Shown: positions 41,056 through 50,781, counted from the stretch's first letter. The stretch is DNA of 64,000 bases from Clostridia bacterium (GCA_029066845.1 JAIEFR010000016.1:62001-126000), one strand, 5' to 3'. Translations and numbers: made by a program. Notes: generated by a model not told the origin, from the sequence alone.

Positions 41056-41693
41056 TTTCTGCTTTTGCCGCGCCTTACAAGCTCGGCGGCAATCTTATCG
41101 AAAACCACCTTGGGAGGCTGGTTGCCGCTGGTTACCGTAAAGAGCTTGCCCGCGTTTGCGTAGTATTCGACGAGCGGAGCCGTTTCCTTGAAATAGGTGT
41201 CGAGGCGTTTCTGCACCGTTTCGGGATTGTCGTCGTCCCTGCGGTACAGCTCCTTGCCGCACTTTTTGCAGGTGGTTGCGCCGTTAAGCGTGGATACGTG
41301 ATAGCTTTCGCCGCAGGAGCAGACGCGTCTGCCGCAGATTCTGTCCATCAGCAGGGATAAGTCAACGTCGATATTCACGCACAAATCTATATGCGCAAAT
41401 CTGTCGAGCTGCTCCGCCTGGAAGATATTGCGGGGGAAGCCGTCGAGCATAAAGCCGCCCTTGACGTCCTCCTTGCCAAGTCTGTCCTTTACTATGTCGC
41501 AGGTGACTTCGTCGGGAACGAGCTTGCCAGCGTCGATATAGCTTTTTGCTATCTTGCCGATAGGCGTGCCGCCCTTGATATTCGCCCTGAATATGTCGCC
41601 CGTGGAAATGTGAACGAGGTGGAAGCGCTCTTCGAGCATACTTGCCTGCGTTCCCTTGCCTGCGCCGGGTGCGCCGAGTAATACTATGTTCAT
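41052..41693 (-). CDS. adk: adenylate kinase
   Basis: Adk interconverts ATP, AMP and ADP. The 213 aa protein has the P-loop GAPGAGKGTQA, LDGFPRNIFQAEQL and a LID domain with zinc-type cysteines (RRVCSCGESYHV ... CKKCGKELYRR). The four-cysteine LID is typical of Bacillota. It starts 2 nt after the secY stop. Confidence 0.96.
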   Translation of the reverse strand: MNIVLLGAPGAGKGTQASMLEERFHLVHISTGDIFRANIKGGTPIGKIAKSYIDAGKLVPDEVTCDIVKDRLGKEDVKGGFMLDGFPRNIFQAEQLDRFAHIDLCVNIDVDLSLLMDRICGRRVCSCGESYHVSTLNGATTCKKCGKELYRRDDDNPETVQKRLDTYFKETAPLVEYYANAGKLFTVTSGNQPPKVVFDKIAAELVRRGKSRK

Positions 41694-41695
41694 AA

Positions 41696-43084
41696 TTATT
41701 TCAGGAAGCCTTTCTTGTAATTCTTCATCATAAGCTGCGACTGAAGCTGTTTGTCAAGCTCGAGCGCGCAGGATACGACGATGAGTATACCCGTCGTGGA
41801 GAATACGCTTATGAGGTCCGTCGAAATACCGACCGCGGAAAGTATTACCGCGAGTATGGAGGGCACCAGCGCAACAATCGTAAGATACATAGCGCCGAAA
41901 AGCGTAATTCTGTTGTTTATCTTTTTAAGGTAATCAGCCGTAGGCTTGCCGGGACGGATACCCTGGATAAAGCCGCCGTTCTGCTGTATCGTCTTGGATA
42001 CGTCGTCGGGATTGAACTGCATTGACGCATAGAAGAACGAGAACAGGAAGATAAGCACGCACAGCACTACCATATAGATAAGCTGACCGTACCACGTGCC
42101 GTTGGGACCGCCGCCCGAGAACCACTTTGCCACGCCCGTTTCGAAGCCGGTGCCGGGAGCGAACAAGCTTGCCAGCATTGCGGGAACGCTTATAATCGCA
42201 AACGCGAATATAAGGGGCATAACGCCCGAACCGGATATGCGCATAGGAATTACGGACGACTGACCGCCGTACATTCTTCTGCCCTTGACCTGCTTTGCGT
42301 ACTGCACGGGTATTTTCCTTTCGGAAAGGTCTACCGTACAGATTGCCGCGAACTCGAACACCGTTAAAACGACGAAACCGAGAACTTCCCACAGAACCGA
42401 GGGGTTAGCCGCATTACCGTTCACACCCACGATAGCTTCTGTGAACTTTGAAACGAGCTGTTCGCCCGCCGTGGAAACGATACCGATAAAGATAATCAGC
42501 GAAATACCGTTGGAAATGCCGTACTCGGTTATTCTTTCACCCAGCCACATAACGAGCATAGAGCCCGCCGTGTATACTACCGTAAGGAATATACCCGCAA
42601 TCCACTTTGCACCCGTGTCGCCTATCGACGAGTTGGAGCCGAAGAAAGTCAGCTTTATTGCCAGCTCGCCGTCCGTGCTTCTTAAACCGAAGTTGACGAT
42701 GATACCGATTGCCTGCGCCACGGCGAGGAGGATAGTGAGGAAACGCGTAATCTGCGCAATCTTCTTTCTGCCCTCTTCACCCTGTTTGGAAAGTCTTTCG
42801 AGCGCGGGAATACCTACGCTTAAAAGCTGCACGATAATCGAGGCGTTGATGTACGGGCTGATACCGAGCGCGAAGAGAGTTGCGTTTGCAAGCGAGCCGC
42901 CCGAAATGGACGACATTATGCTTAAAAACGACTGATTCTCAATTGCCGTCTTGAACGTTTCAACGGTTATGCCGGGAACGGGAATATAACAGCCGATTCG
43001 GAAAATGACCAGAAGCAAAAGCGTGAGCCATATCTTCTTTCGTATTTCCTTATTCTTAAAACAATTTTTTATTGTTTCAAACAT
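41696..43084 (-). CDS. secY: preprotein translocase subunit SecY
   Basis: The 462 aa protein has ten membrane helices and SecY signatures: RIGCYIPVPGIT, LGISPYINASIIVQLL and the cytoplasmic loop KQVKGRRMYGGQSS. Together with SecE/G it forms the protein-conducting channel. The gap to the upstream rplO is unusually long (168 nt) and carries an inverted-repeat element. Confidence 0.96.
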   Translation of the reverse strand: MFETIKNCFKNKEIRKKIWLTLLLLVIFRIGCYIPVPGITVETFKTAIENQSFLSIMSSISGGSLANATLFALGISPYINASIIVQLLSVGIPALERLSKQGEEGRKKIAQITRFLTILLAVAQAIGIIVNFGLRSTDGELAIKLTFFGSNSSIGDTGAKWIAGIFLTVVYTAGSMLVMWLGERITEYGISNGISLIIFIGIVSTAGEQLVSKFTEAIVGVNGNAANPSVLWEVLGFVVLTVFEFAAICTVDLSERKIPVQYAKQVKGRRMYGGQSSVIPMRISGSGVMPLIFAFAIISVPAMLASLFAPGTGFETGVAKWFSGGGPNGTWYGQLIYMVVLCVLIFLFSFFYASMQFNPDDVSKTIQQNGGFIQGIRPGKPTADYLKKINNRITLFGAMYLTIVALVPSILAVILSAVGISTDLISVFSTTGILIVVSCALELDKQLQSQLMMKNYKKGFLK

Positions 43085-43138
43085 TTAGAACCTCTCAATT
43101 TTAATTCGGAATTATTTAGTAATTCAGAACTAACCAAA

Positions 43139-43259
43139 GGTTTAATCAGTTACGAGCAAGACAAGGAGCGTGAGCACCGACCGCAGGGAGTGTACACGGA
43201 AGTACACGACCAAGGCGGCGCGGAACGCGACACCGTATTGCGATGTAAATAATTAAACC
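43139..43259. repeat. MITE-like or intergenic repeat element between rplO and secY
   Basis: An insert of about 120 bp is bounded by GGTTTAAT (43139-43146) and its inverted copy ATTAAACC (43252-43259). The right end overlaps the rplO stop codon. The interior is GC-rich, unlike its AT-rich flanks, with a short hairpin GTGTAC-ACGGAA-GTACAC and a purine-rich run. No second copy was seen in the window, so whether it is interspersed elsewhere is unknown. Confidence 0.5.
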
Positions 43260-43699
43260 GTCTCTGCTTTGCCGCCGGCTTTCTCGATAGCAGCCTTTGC
43301 GCTCTCGGAGAATTTTGCCGCCTTAACGGTCAGAGCAACCTTGACTTCGCCCTTGCCCAGCACTTTAAGACCGCCGTTGTTCTTGACGATTTTGGTAAGG
43401 CTGTTTGCTACTACGTAGTCGTAATCTACTACCGTGCCTGCGGGAACCGAAGCAAGCTGAGAGAGATTGATAATGAGATAACTGGTCGCCCACTTGTTGT
43501 GGAAGCCTCTCTTGGGTATTCTTCTGTGAAGGGGCATCTGACCGCCTTCGAAGCCGGGACGAACGCCGCCGCCCGAACGAGCCCATTGACCCTTGTGACC
43601 CTTACCCGAGGTCTTGCCCTTGCCGGAGCCGATACCTCTGCCTAATCTCTTGGGAGAAGTGGTCGCGCCCTCTGCGGGCTGTAATGTATCTATTCTCAT
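43253..43699 (-). CDS. rplO: 50S ribosomal protein L15
   Basis: L15 (148 aa) shows the glycine/lysine-rich N-terminus RLGRGIGSGKGKTSGKGHKG and the GFHNKWATSYLIINLSQL core. It binds late in 50S assembly. The stop codon lies within the inverted repeat shared with the following intergenic element. Located between rpmD and secY. Confidence 0.96.
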   Translation of the reverse strand: MRIDTLQPAEGATTSPKRLGRGIGSGKGKTSGKGHKGQWARSGGGVRPGFEGGQMPLHRRIPKRGFHNKWATSYLIINLSQLASVPAGTVVDYDYVVANSLTKIVKNNGGLKVLGKGEVKVALTVKAAKFSESAKAAIEKAGGKAETV

Positions 43700-43711
43700 A
43701 ATTTCTTCTCC

Positions 43712-43885
43712 TTAAACTTCTTCTACCTTTAAAAGGTGCTTAACCTTTTCGATCTGCCCGAGATTTGCGGGAGTGCTCTCCAAGGTCTTGCTCTGACGGA
43801 TTTTCTTAAGTCCCAACGCGGCAACCGTAGCCTTTACGGATTCGGTAGCGTTGGAAGCGCTTTTAATTAACGTAATCTTAACCAT
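43712..43885 (-). CDS. rpmD: 50S ribosomal protein L30
   Basis: A 57-residue protein read from the minus strand, beginning MVKITLIKSASNATESVKAT and including ALGLKKIRQSKTLE. It is the usual length for bacterial L30. 12 nt separate it from rplO and 12 nt from rpsE. Confidence 0.95.
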   Translation of the reverse strand: MVKITLIKSASNATESVKATVAALGLKKIRQSKTLESTPANLGQIEKVKHLLKVEEV

Positions 43886-43897
43886 AATTTCCTCCGC

Positions 43898-44437
43898 TTA
43901 GCCCAAAATTTCCTCTACGCTCTTGCCTCTTGCGGCAGCTACCTCTTCGGGAGCTTTAAGCGCAACCAGACCCGCAACGGCTGCCTTTACGCAGTTGATG
44001 GGGTTGTTAGTGCCGTGCGACTTGGTACGAATATCCTTTACGCCTGCGGCTTCCATAACCGCACGGACGGGACCGCCCGCGATAACGCCGGTACCGGTTG
44101 CGGCGGGCATCATAAGTACGGAGCCTCTGCCGAATACGCCGATAACGCCGTGGGGAATAGAAGTACCCTTAAGGTTGACCTTGGTCATATTCTTCTTCGC
44201 CTGAGCGGTTGCCTTTTCGATAGCTTCGGGAACTTCCTTGGATTTACCCATACCGTAGCCAACCGAGCCGTTGCCGTCGCCGACAACTACCAGAGCCGCA
44301 AAGCGCATATTTCTGCCGCCTTTAACGGTCTTGGTTACTCTGTTGACCTGGATAAGCTTCTTGATGAAGCCGTCGTCCTCTTCCCTCTTTCTGGGTCTGT
44401 CGTTTCTTCTTGCGGATTTTTCTTTCTTTTCTTCCAT
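43898..44437 (-). CDS. rpsE: 30S ribosomal protein S5
   Basis: S5 (179 aa) contains [20 protein letters not shown] with the RNA-binding glycine-rich loop and the C-terminal [19 protein letters not shown]. It contributes to decoding accuracy. The charged N-terminal extension ([20 protein letters not shown]) is longer than in E. coli. Confidence 0.97.
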   Translation of the reverse strand: MEEKKEKSARRNDRPRKREEDDGFIKKLIQVNRVTKTVKGGRNMRFAALVVVGDGNGSVGYGMGKSKEVPEAIEKATAQAKKNMTKVNLKGTSIPHGVIGVFGRGSVLMMPAATGTGVIAGGPVRAVMEAAGVKDIRTKSHGTNNPINCVKAAVAGLVALKAPEEVAAARGKSVEEILG

Positions 44438-44450
44438 TTCCTTACTCTCC

Positions 44451-44819
44451 TCAGAAATTAAGTCCGGCTTCTCTTGCGCCGTCAGCCACAGCCTGTACTC
44501 TGCCCGTATAGAGGTATCCGCCTCTGTCGAACACGACTGCCTTTACGCCCTTTTTAAGTGCGCGCTCCGCAACCTTTTTGCCTACAAACTTTGCCGCGTC
44601 GGTCTTGGTCATATCCTTGATTGCGCCCTTGACTTCCTTTTCCATCGTGGAAGCCGAGCACAGGGTTACGCCCTTAACGTCGTCGATAACCTGCACGTAG
44701 ATGTGGTTGAGTGAACGGTATACGCTCAGTCTGGGTGTTTCTGCCGTGCCGTTAATCTTTTTTCTGACTCTCGTATGGCGGCGAAGTCTTTCCTGATTCT
44801 TGTCGATTTTCTTAATCAT
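44451..44819 (-). CDS. rplR: 50S ribosomal protein L18
   Basis: L18 (122 aa) binds 5S rRNA. Typical features: [38 protein letters not shown] and the C-terminal [20 protein letters not shown]. It lies 14 nt upstream of rpsE and 86 nt after rplF. Confidence 0.96.
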   Translation of the reverse strand: MIKKIDKNQERLRRHTRVRKKINGTAETPRLSVYRSLNHIYVQVIDDVKGVTLCSASTMEKEVKGAIKDMTKTDAAKFVGKKVAERALKKGVKAVVFDRGGYLYTGRVQAVADGAREAGLNF

Positions 44820-44844
44820 AATATCTCCTTATTTAGAGCAATCA

Positions 44845-44871
44845 ACCGCAAATGCGGTATATCCTTCGGAT
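44845..44871 (-). repeat. hairpins in the rplF-rplR gap
   Basis: ACCGC-AAAT-GCGGT (44845-44858) and an adjacent ATCC-TTC-GGAT hairpin. The 86 nt gap is larger than most gaps in this operon. Confidence 0.45.
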
Positions 44872-44905
44872 AAAGGCGGTGATAAAACCTTTAAAATACC
44901 CGAAA

Positions 44906-45454
44906 TTACTTCTTGCCCTTACCTCCCGTCTTGCCTTCCTTACGCTCGATGACTTCGTCCTTGTAGGCGATGCCGTAGCCGTGGTAGGGTTCGGGTTCTC
45001 TTATGGTTCTGATGTTTGCCGCGGTCTGACCTACCAAAGTCTTGTCGATACCCGCAACTACGATTTCGTTGGGAGTAGGGCAGGTGATGGTCACGCCCGC
45101 AGGCTCTTCGAATTCAACGGGGTGCGAAAAGCCTACGTTGAGTACGAGCTTTTTGCCCTGTTTTGCAACCTTCCAGCCGACGCCGTTTACGGTGAGGTTC
45201 TTGGAATAGCCCTCCGAAACGCCTACGACCATATTGTGAAGGAGCGCGCGGTACAGTCCGTGCTTTGCGTCAAGCGCGGGGGAATCGTGTCCCTTTTCAA
45301 CCAAAGCGTGCGTGCCTTCAACCTTTACTATAATATCGCCGTCGATTTTCTGCGTGAGCGTACCCTTGCCACCCTTAACGGTGACCACGCCGTCCGCAAA
45401 CGAAACGGTTACGCCCGCGGGAATTGCAACGGGCATTTTACCTATTCTTGACAT
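44906..45454 (-). CDS. rplF: 50S ribosomal protein L6
   Basis: L6 (182 aa) consists of two duplicated domains; the sequence shows SRIGKMPVAIPAGVTVSFAD at the start and EPYHGYGIAYKDEVIERKEG near the C-terminus. It contacts the sarcin-ricin loop region used by the translational GTPases. It lies 15 nt after rpsH. Confidence 0.97.
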   Translation of the reverse strand: MSRIGKMPVAIPAGVTVSFADGVVTVKGGKGTLTQKIDGDIIVKVEGTHALVEKGHDSPALDAKHGLYRALLHNMVVGVSEGYSKNLTVNGVGWKVAKQGKKLVLNVGFSHPVEFEEPAGVTITCPTPNEIVVAGIDKTLVGQTAANIRTIREPEPYHGYGIAYKDEVIERKEGKTGGKGKK

Positions 45455-45469
45455 ACTGCGTATACCTCC

Positions 45470-45862
45470 TTACCAGATGTAGCAGAGCACTTCGCCGCCT
45501 ACGTTGGCAGCCTTTGCTTGCCTGTCTGTCATAACGCCCTTATTGGTCGAGATGATGGCGATACCGAGTCCGTCCATAACCTTGGGCATATTTTCAACGT
45601 TTGCATAAACTCTCAGACCGGGTCTGGATACTCTCTGCAATGCGTTGATAACCGACTTCTTCTTGCCGACGTACTTTAAGGTAAGCACGAGTTTGCCGGA
45701 ATAACCGTCCTCTACGAGCTTGACGTCGGATACGTAACCTTCCTTTAACATAATGTCGGCGATAGCCTTTTTCATATTGGAGGAAGGAATTTCTACTGTT
45801 TCTTTATTAACCGCAAGCGCGTTTCTTACGCGCGTGAGCATATCTGCTATGGGATCTGTCAT
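45470..45862 (-). CDS. rpsH: 30S ribosomal protein S8
   Basis: S8 (130 aa) starts MTDPIADMLTRVRNALAVNK and ends with GGEVLCYIW, both typical. In many bacteria S8 is the translational repressor of the spc operon. It is 18 nt after rpsN. Confidence 0.97.
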   Translation of the reverse strand: MTDPIADMLTRVRNALAVNKETVEIPSSNMKKAIADIMLKEGYVSDVKLVEDGYSGKLVLTLKYVGKKKSVINALQRVSRPGLRVYANVENMPKVMDGLGIAIISTNKGVMTDRQAKAANVGGEVLCYIW

Positions 45863-45880
45863 TTCGTCTTTCCTCCTTTA

Positions 45881-46066
45881 TTACCAGCTCGACTTCTTTA
45901 CGCCGGGAATTTCACCCTTATAAGCAAGGTTTCTGAAACAGATACGGCACACACCGTACTTACGGAGAACCGCGTGGGGTCTGCCGCAGATGGAGCATCT
46001 CGTATAAGCTCTGGTTTTATACTTAGCAGGCTTCTGCTGCTTGTTTATCATAGACTTTTTTGCCAT
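45881..46066 (-). CDS. rpsN: 30S ribosomal protein S14, zinc-binding type Z
   Basis: The 61 aa short form, with the zinc motif [20 protein letters not shown]. The C-terminus [10 protein letters not shown] is typical of type Z S14 proteins of Gram-positive bacteria. The four-cysteine form predicts zinc demand. Confidence 0.97.
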   Translation of the reverse strand: MAKKSMINKQQKPAKYKTRAYTRCSICGRPHAVLRKYGVCRICFRNLAYKGEIPGVKKSSW

Positions 46067-46078
46067 ATCTTCTTCTCC

Positions 46079-46648
46079 TTACTTCTTGAAGGGCAAACCC
46101 AGCGCCCTTAAAAGCTCTCTTGCTTCTTCGTCGGTCTTAGCCGTAGTGACGATGCAGATATCCATACCCCTGATTTTCTCAACCTGGTCGTACTGGATTT
46201 CGGGGAACATAAGCTGTTCCTTAACGCCCATACAGTAGTTGCCCTTGCCGTCAAAGCTGTCTGCGGGCACGCCGCGGAAGTCGCGGACGCGGGGCAGCGC
46301 TATGGACACGAACTTGTCGTAGAACTCGTACATTCTGTCGCCGCGGAGGGTAACCTTAATGCCGACGTTCATTCCCTCTCTTACCTTGAAGTTCGCAACC
46401 GATTTGCGCGCCTTGGTAAGTATGGGCTGCTGTCCGCTTATCAGCTTGATTTCGTTTACAGCCGCCTGAATGGACTTTGCGTTGTCCTTTATGTCGCCTA
46501 AGCCGGAGCTTATTATAATCTTTTCGAGCTTGGGCACCTGCATAGGATTTTTGTAGCCGAATTTCTTAGTCAATGCGGGCACGACTTCTTCGGCGTATTG
46601 CTGAGCAATTCTGCTCTTGTATACTTTCTGAGCCTCTTTCTTAGCCAT
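46079..46648 (-). CDS. rplE: 50S ribosomal protein L5
   Basis: L5 (189 aa) binds 5S rRNA and the P-site tRNA. It contains [19 protein letters not shown] and [20 protein letters not shown] and ends [19 protein letters not shown] short N-terminal extension makes it about 10 residues longer than common forms. Confidence 0.97.
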   Translation of the reverse strand: MAKKEAQKVYKSRIAQQYAEEVVPALTKKFGYKNPMQVPKLEKIIISSGLGDIKDNAKSIQAAVNEIKLISGQQPILTKARKSVANFKVREGMNVGIKVTLRGDRMYEFYDKFVSIALPRVRDFRGVPADSFDGKGNYCMGVKEQLMFPEIQYDQVEKIRGMDICIVTTAKTDEEARELLRALGLPFKK

Positions 46649-46662
46649 TTTCCGTATTCTCC

Positions 46663-47100
46663 TTATTCAGCCTTATCTTCCGCGGGCGTTTCCGTAGCCG
46701 CCTCTTCTGCCTTAGCCGCACGCTTTCTGGTACGCTTCTTGGGAGCTTCCTTAACGTCGGCAGCCTTGCCCTTACCCTTGCCTGCGTAAGCGGTGTCGAG
46801 AACCGCGCCGCACTTCGCGCAGACTCTTACCTTTTTGCCGTCTACTACCGAGTGCTTAACTCTTACGCCCTTTGCGCAGCTTCCGCAGACTACCATTACG
46901 TTGGAAACGTCGATTGCGCCTTCAACCTGTACTATCTGCGAAACTTCGTTTGCCTTTCTTGCCTTCTTAGCCTTGCTGTGAAGGTTTATGCCTTCGACAG
47001 TCACCGTTCCGTTCTTGGGAGATGTGGCAATAACCTTGCCCTGCTTGCCCGCGTCCTTACCGGTGATAACCACTACGTTATCATTCAATTTTACGTTCAT
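46663..47100 (-). CDS. rplX: 50S ribosomal protein L24 with zinc ribbon and C-terminal tail
   Basis: L24 initiates 50S assembly. The KOW N-terminus ([20 protein letters not shown]) is typical. The middle has four cysteines, C72, C75, C94 and C97, that form a zinc-ribbon pattern. After residue 104 an Ala/Lys/Glu-rich low-complexity tail of about 40 residues follows, making 145 aa against the usual 100-105. The tail composition is unusual for the family. Confidence 0.95.
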   Translation of the reverse strand: MNVKLNDNVVVITGKDAGKQGKVIATSPKNGTVTVEGINLHSKAKKARKANEVSQIVQVEGAIDVSNVMVVCGSCAKGVRVKHSVVDGKKVRVCAKCGAVLDTAYAGKGKGKAADVKEAPKKRTRKRAAKAEEAATETPAEDKAE

Positions 47101-47116
47101 TGCATTTCTCCTTAAA

Positions 47117-47485
47117 TTACAGAACTTCGGGTGCGAGGGAGATAATCTTCATATAGTTCTTCTCTCTCAATTCTCTTGCAATCGGTCCGAAGATACGCGT
47201 GCCCTTGGGTTCGTTGTTGTTGCCAAGGATAACCGCCGCGTTATCGTCGAATCTGATGTAGGTGCCGTCGTTGCGCCTAACGCCTTGTTTGCTTCTTGCT
47301 ATAACGGCTTTAACCACTTCGCCCTTCTTGACCGCGCCGCCGGGGGTTGCGGTCTTGACCGAGCATATGATTACGTCGCCGATGTTGCCCGTCTTTCTGA
47401 AAGAACCGCCGAGCACCTTTATACACATAAGCTCCTTTGCGCCGCTGTTGTCCGCGGCTTTGAGCCTCGTCTGAGGTTGTATCAT
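47117..47485 (-). CDS. rplN: 50S ribosomal protein L14
   Basis: L14 (122 aa) starts [20 protein letters not shown] and has the RNA-binding [20 protein letters not shown]. It forms an intersubunit bridge. It follows rpsQ only after a 181 nt structured gap. Confidence 0.97.
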   Translation of the reverse strand: MIQPQTRLKAADNSGAKELMCIKVLGGSFRKTGNIGDVIICSVKTATPGGAVKKGEVVKAVIARSKQGVRRNDGTYIRFDDNAAVILGNNNEPKGTRIFGPIARELREKNYMKIISLAPEVL

Positions 47486-47666
47486 ATAAATTCTCCTTAT
47501 TTATGTCTACTTACAACTCTGCGGGGTGTCCCCGCTACCAAGGTTTTAAATGCTTAGCCGTTTGACCGACTTATCACTCAAAAACCTATACCGTTCAGAG
47601 GGTAAGGCGGACGCTTTTCCGTCCCTTACCGAGTTACCTTACCGTGCCGTTTGAAACCGCGGAAAA
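47486..47666 (-). promoter_or_regulatory. structured intercistronic insert between rpsQ and rplN
   Basis: 181 nt without a coding sequence, in an operon where most gaps are under 25 nt. On the minus strand it has a strong GCGGGG / CCCCGC hairpin (47521-47535) and, earlier in the RNA, two tandem GGTAAG strands (47637-47643 and 47625-47630) that can pair with the single CCTTACC (47601-47607). Only one can pair at a time, which resembles a switch. No known leader was recognised. Confidence 0.55.
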
Positions 47667-47927
47667 TTACTTTGCCTTTTCGATAATTTCAGCTACGCGC
47701 CAATTCTTATCTTTGGACAATTTTCTGGTCTCTACTATTCTCACCTTGTCGCCGATGCCGCACTCGTTGTTTTCGTCGTGAGCCTTGAACTTGGTGGTCT
47801 TGGTTATAGTCTTTTTGTAGAGGGGGTGCTTGCTCTTTTCGGTGATGGCTACGACTACCGTCTTGTCCATCTTGTCGGAAACTACCAGCCCTACTCTTTC
47901 CTTTCTTAAAGTCGTCCTTACTTCCAT
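47667..47927 (-). CDS. rpsQ: 30S ribosomal protein S17
   Basis: S17 (86 aa) begins [20 protein letters not shown] and has [20 protein letters not shown]. It binds 16S rRNA early. Preceded by rpmC at 11 nt. Confidence 0.97.
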   Translation of the reverse strand: MEVRTTLRKERVGLVVSDKMDKTVVVAITEKSKHPLYKKTITKTTKFKAHDENNECGIGDKVRIVETRKLSKDKNWRVAEIIEKAK

Positions 47928-47938
47928 AACCTTTCTCC

Positions 47939-48142
47939 TTAACCCTTAATCTGCCTTGCGCGGATAACGGTGTTCACTCTTGCGATGTCCTTCTTAACGA
48001 GGTTTATCTGCAAGGGATTTTCAAGCTGACCGCTTGCGTGGCGGAAACGTAAATTGAAAAGCTCCGTTTTTAATTCGGACAGCTTTGCGCTAAGTTCTGC
48101 GTCGCTTAAATTCTTAATTTCCTTAGCCTTCATTAGCTTCAC
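47939..48142 (-). CDS. rpmC: 50S ribosomal protein L29
   Basis: L29 (67 aa) with [20 protein letters not shown] and the [16 protein letters not shown] motif. It sits near the polypeptide exit and helps bind trigger factor. It overlaps the last codons of rplP by 20 nt. Confidence 0.96.
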   Translation of the reverse strand: MKLMKAKEIKNLSDAELSAKLSELKTELFNLRFRHASGQLENPLQINLVKKDIARVNTVIRARQIKG

Positions 48143-48560
48143 CGCCTTCTAAATCTTCTTTCTTGACAAACTTGCACTTAACGGGCAGTTTGTGGGACGC
48201 AAGACGCATAGCCTCTCTGGCTACGTCCTCGGGTACGCCCGCCATCTCGAACATTACTCTGTCGGGCTTGACGATAGCTACCCAGTATTCAACCGAACCT
48301 TTACCGGAACCCATACGGGATTCCGCGGGGTGCTTGGTTATGGGCTTGTGGGGGAATATATCGATCCAGACCTGTCCGCCACGCTTGATGAATCTGGTCA
48401 TCGCGATACGCGCCGCTTCTATCTGGTTGGAAGTAATTCTTCCGCCCTCTTCCGCTACAAGACCGTACTGGCCGTAAGCAATCTTATTGCCCTTATGCGC
48501 TCTGCCGCGAATCTTGCCGCGGTGCTGCATTCTTCTTTTTACTCTCTTGGGAATTAACAT
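48123..48560 (-). CDS. rplP: 50S ribosomal protein L16
   Basis: L16 (145 aa) begins [20 protein letters not shown] and contains [20 protein letters not shown]. It helps position tRNA in the A site. The gene overlaps rpmC by 20 nt and follows rpsC by 1 nt. Confidence 0.97.
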   Translation of the reverse strand: MLIPKRVKRRMQHRGKIRGRAHKGNKIAYGQYGLVAEEGGRITSNQIEAARIAMTRFIKRGGQVWIDIFPHKPITKHPAESRMGSGKGSVEYWVAIVKPDRVMFEMAGVPEDVAREAMRLASHKLPVKCKFVKKEDLEGGEANEG

Positions 48561-48561
48561 T

Positions 48562-49233
48562 TTACTCTTCGCCTCCGTCTGAGATTATCAGCTTCTTGGA
48601 ACCCGTAAGCACTTCGCCCTTGTATATCCAGCACTTAACGCCGAGTACGCCGAATGTGGTGTGCGCTTCCGCAAAGCCGTAATCTATATTCGCCCTCAAA
48701 GTCTGAAGGGGAATAGAGCCGTCGTGATAGCTTTCGCTGCCCGCAATCTCTCTGCCGTCCAGACGTCCGCTTACGGTGATTTTTACACCCTTGACGCCCG
48801 TCTTGGTAACCTTGGAAAGCTGCTGTTTGATAGCTCTTCTGTAAGATACGCGCTTTTCGAGCTGGGAAGCAACCGCCTCCGCAACGAGCTGCGCGTCCTG
48901 GTCGATTTTTTCAACCTTAATGACGTTGATTATGATTATCTTGCCGTCGGTGAGCTTGGCGAGGTCCTTCTTTATAACCTCGATTTCCGCACCCGCCTTG
49001 CCGATAAGCACGCCGGGACGACCGGTGTGGATGGTAACTTCCACCTTGTTTGCCGCCCTTACGATGCAGATCTTGCTTATTGCCGCGTCGTAGTACTTTT
49101 TCTTAATGAAAGTACGGATAACGTTATCTTCTTTAAGCTGTTTGCCGAAGTCCTTCTTTTCGGCGTACCACTGGGTGTCCCAGCTCTTGATGACGCCTAC
49201 TCTCAAACCGTGAGGATTAACTTTCTGTCCCAT
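48562..49233 (-). CDS. rpsC: 30S ribosomal protein S3
   Basis: S3 (223 aa) starts [20 protein letters not shown] and has a KH domain ([20 protein letters not shown]) and the [21 protein letters not shown]-terminal domain. It lines the mRNA entry channel. Confidence 0.97.
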   Translation of the reverse strand: MGQKVNPHGLRVGVIKSWDTQWYAEKKDFGKQLKEDNVIRTFIKKKYYDAAISKICIVRAANKVEVTIHTGRPGVLIGKAGAEIEVIKKDLAKLTDGKIIIINVIKVEKIDQDAQLVAEAVASQLEKRVSYRRAIKQQLSKVTKTGVKGVKITVSGRLDGREIAGSESYHDGSIPLQTLRANIDYGFAEAHTTFGVLGVKCWIYKGEVLTGSKKLIISDGGEE

Positions 49234-49245
49234 ACTTCACTCTCC

Positions 49246-49635
49246 TTAAATCTTCTTCGCGTCGAGCACGACGGTGATGTGGCTGGTTCTCTTTAAGATT
49301 GCGTGGCCGCGTCCCTTGGATACGGGCTGCATTCTCTTGAGGTGAGGGCCGCCGTTGGCGTAAGCTTCCGCGACGATGAGGTCGCTTCTGTCCATACCCT
49401 GGTTGTGCTCTGCGTTTGCCGCCGCGGAGAGAAGAACTTTCTTTACTTCCTCGCTGCCGCCTTTATTGCAGTAGGAAAGGATAGCCGAAGCCTCCTCCAC
49501 GCTCTTGCCCCTGATAAGTGCGAGAACTGTTCTCACCTTGTAGGGGGAAATTCTGACGTATTTTGCCGTTGCGTAAGGACGCTTATCCTTAGTTGCGGCA
49601 ATCTTTTCTACTTTTTTCTTCATATTGCTTGCCAT
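49246..49635 (-). CDS. rplV: 50S ribosomal protein L22
   Basis: L22 (129 aa) contains ATAKYVRISPYKVRTVLALI and the GRGHAILKRTSHITVVL loop that lines the exit tunnel. An N-terminal lysine-rich extension of about 20 residues precedes the conserved core. Confidence 0.96.
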   Translation of the reverse strand: MASNMKKKVEKIAATKDKRPYATAKYVRISPYKVRTVLALIRGKSVEEASAILSYCNKGGSEEVKKVLLSAAANAEHNQGMDRSDLIVAEAYANGGPHLKRMQPVSKGRGHAILKRTSHITVVLDAKKI

Positions 49636-49650
49636 AACTTAAAACTCTCC

Positions 49651-49923
49651 TTACTTCTTCGTCGTCTTAGCCGCGTGACCCTTGAAGGTTCTGGTGGGAG
49701 CAAACTCGCCGAGCTTGCAGCCTACCATATCTTCGGTGATATACACGGGGACGTGCTTTCTTCCGTCGTAAACGGCTATCGTATGTCCGACCATCTGGGG
49801 GAATATGGTGGTTGCTCTGGACCAGGTCTTTACAACTTTCTTTTCGCCCGCAGCGTTCATTGCTTCTATTCTTGCCATAAGCCTTTCTTCGACGTAAGGC
49901 CCTTTCTTAACGCTTCTTGACAT
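49651..49923 (-). CDS. rpsS: 30S ribosomal protein S19
   Basis: S19 (90 aa) starts [20 protein letters not shown] and contains [20 protein letters not shown] and [17 protein letters not shown]. It binds 16S rRNA with S13. Confidence 0.97.
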   Translation of the reverse strand: MSRSVKKGPYVEERLMARIEAMNAAGEKKVVKTWSRATTIFPQMVGHTIAVYDGRKHVPVYITEDMVGCKLGEFAPTRTFKGHAAKTTKK

Positions 49924-49938
49924 TTACCTATTCCTCCT

Positions 49939-50766
49939 TTAATTGATTCTCTTTAAGATATATTTGGAAGAAGTGTTCTTCTTCTTTCTGGTCTTATAAC
50001 CCAGAGCAGGCTTGCCCCAAGGTGTCATAGGACCTGCGTGACCGACGGGGCACTTGCCTTCGCCGCCGCCGTGAGGGTGGTCGTTGGGGTTCATTACGGA
50101 ACCTCTTACGGTAGGTCTGGTGCCGAGGTATCTCGTCTTGCCCGCCTTGCCGAGGTGAACGATTTCGTGTTCGAGGTTGCCTACCTGTCCGATGGTCGCC
50201 CTGCACTTTATGGATATAAGGCGCATTTCGCCGGAAGGCATCTTGATGGTCGCATACGCGCCCTCTTTAGCCATAATCTGTGCGGAAATGCCTGCGGCTC
50301 TTGCAATCTGCGCGCCGCGTCCGGGCTGCATTTCGATTGCGTGTACGACCGTACCTACGGGGATGTCCGCAAGTGCGAGCGCGTTGCCCGCCTTGATGTC
50401 CGCGGTGGGACCGGAAATAACCGTATCGCCTACGTTGAGTCCGACGGGAGCGAGAATGTATTTCTTTTCGCCGTCAGCATACGCAAGGAGCGCGATGTTA
50501 GCCGACCTGTTGGGATCGTACTGGATGGAAGTAACCTTTGCGGGTATGCCGTCCTTATTTCTCTTGAAATCGATAACTCTGTACTTTATCCTGTTGCCGC
50601 CGCCGATGTGACGAACGGTAATTCTACCCGTATTGTTTCTGCCGCCCGTCTTTCTCTTGTCGTGAAGAAGGCTTCTTTCGGGCTTATCGCCGGAGAGCTC
50701 CTCTCTTGCAAGAACGGTCATAAAACGGCGCGAAGGGGAAGTGGGTTTAAATCTCTTGATTGCCAT
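49939..50766 (-). CDS. rplB: 50S ribosomal protein L2
   Basis: L2 (275 aa) is needed for subunit association and peptidyl transfer. It starts [18 protein letters not shown] and includes the essential histidine region [20 protein letters not shown]. Normal length. Confidence 0.97.
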   Translation of the reverse strand: MAIKRFKPTSPSRRFMTVLAREELSGDKPERSLLHDKRKTGGRNNTGRITVRHIGGGNRIKYRVIDFKRNKDGIPAKVTSIQYDPNRSANIALLAYADGEKKYILAPVGLNVGDTVISGPTADIKAGNALALADIPVGTVVHAIEMQPGRGAQIARAAGISAQIMAKEGAYATIKMPSGEMRLISIKCRATIGQVGNLEHEIVHLGKAGKTRYLGTRPTVRGSVMNPNDHPHGGGEGKCPVGHAGPMTPWGKPALGYKTRKKKNTSSKYILKRIN

Positions 50767-50781
50767 TTTTCATTCCTCCTG

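Noticed and set aside
43150..43252. short open frame through the rplO-secY insert
   Set aside because: A plus-strand frame reads through to a stop, but it has no start with a ribosome binding site and no known protein; the inverted-repeat ends are the better explanation.
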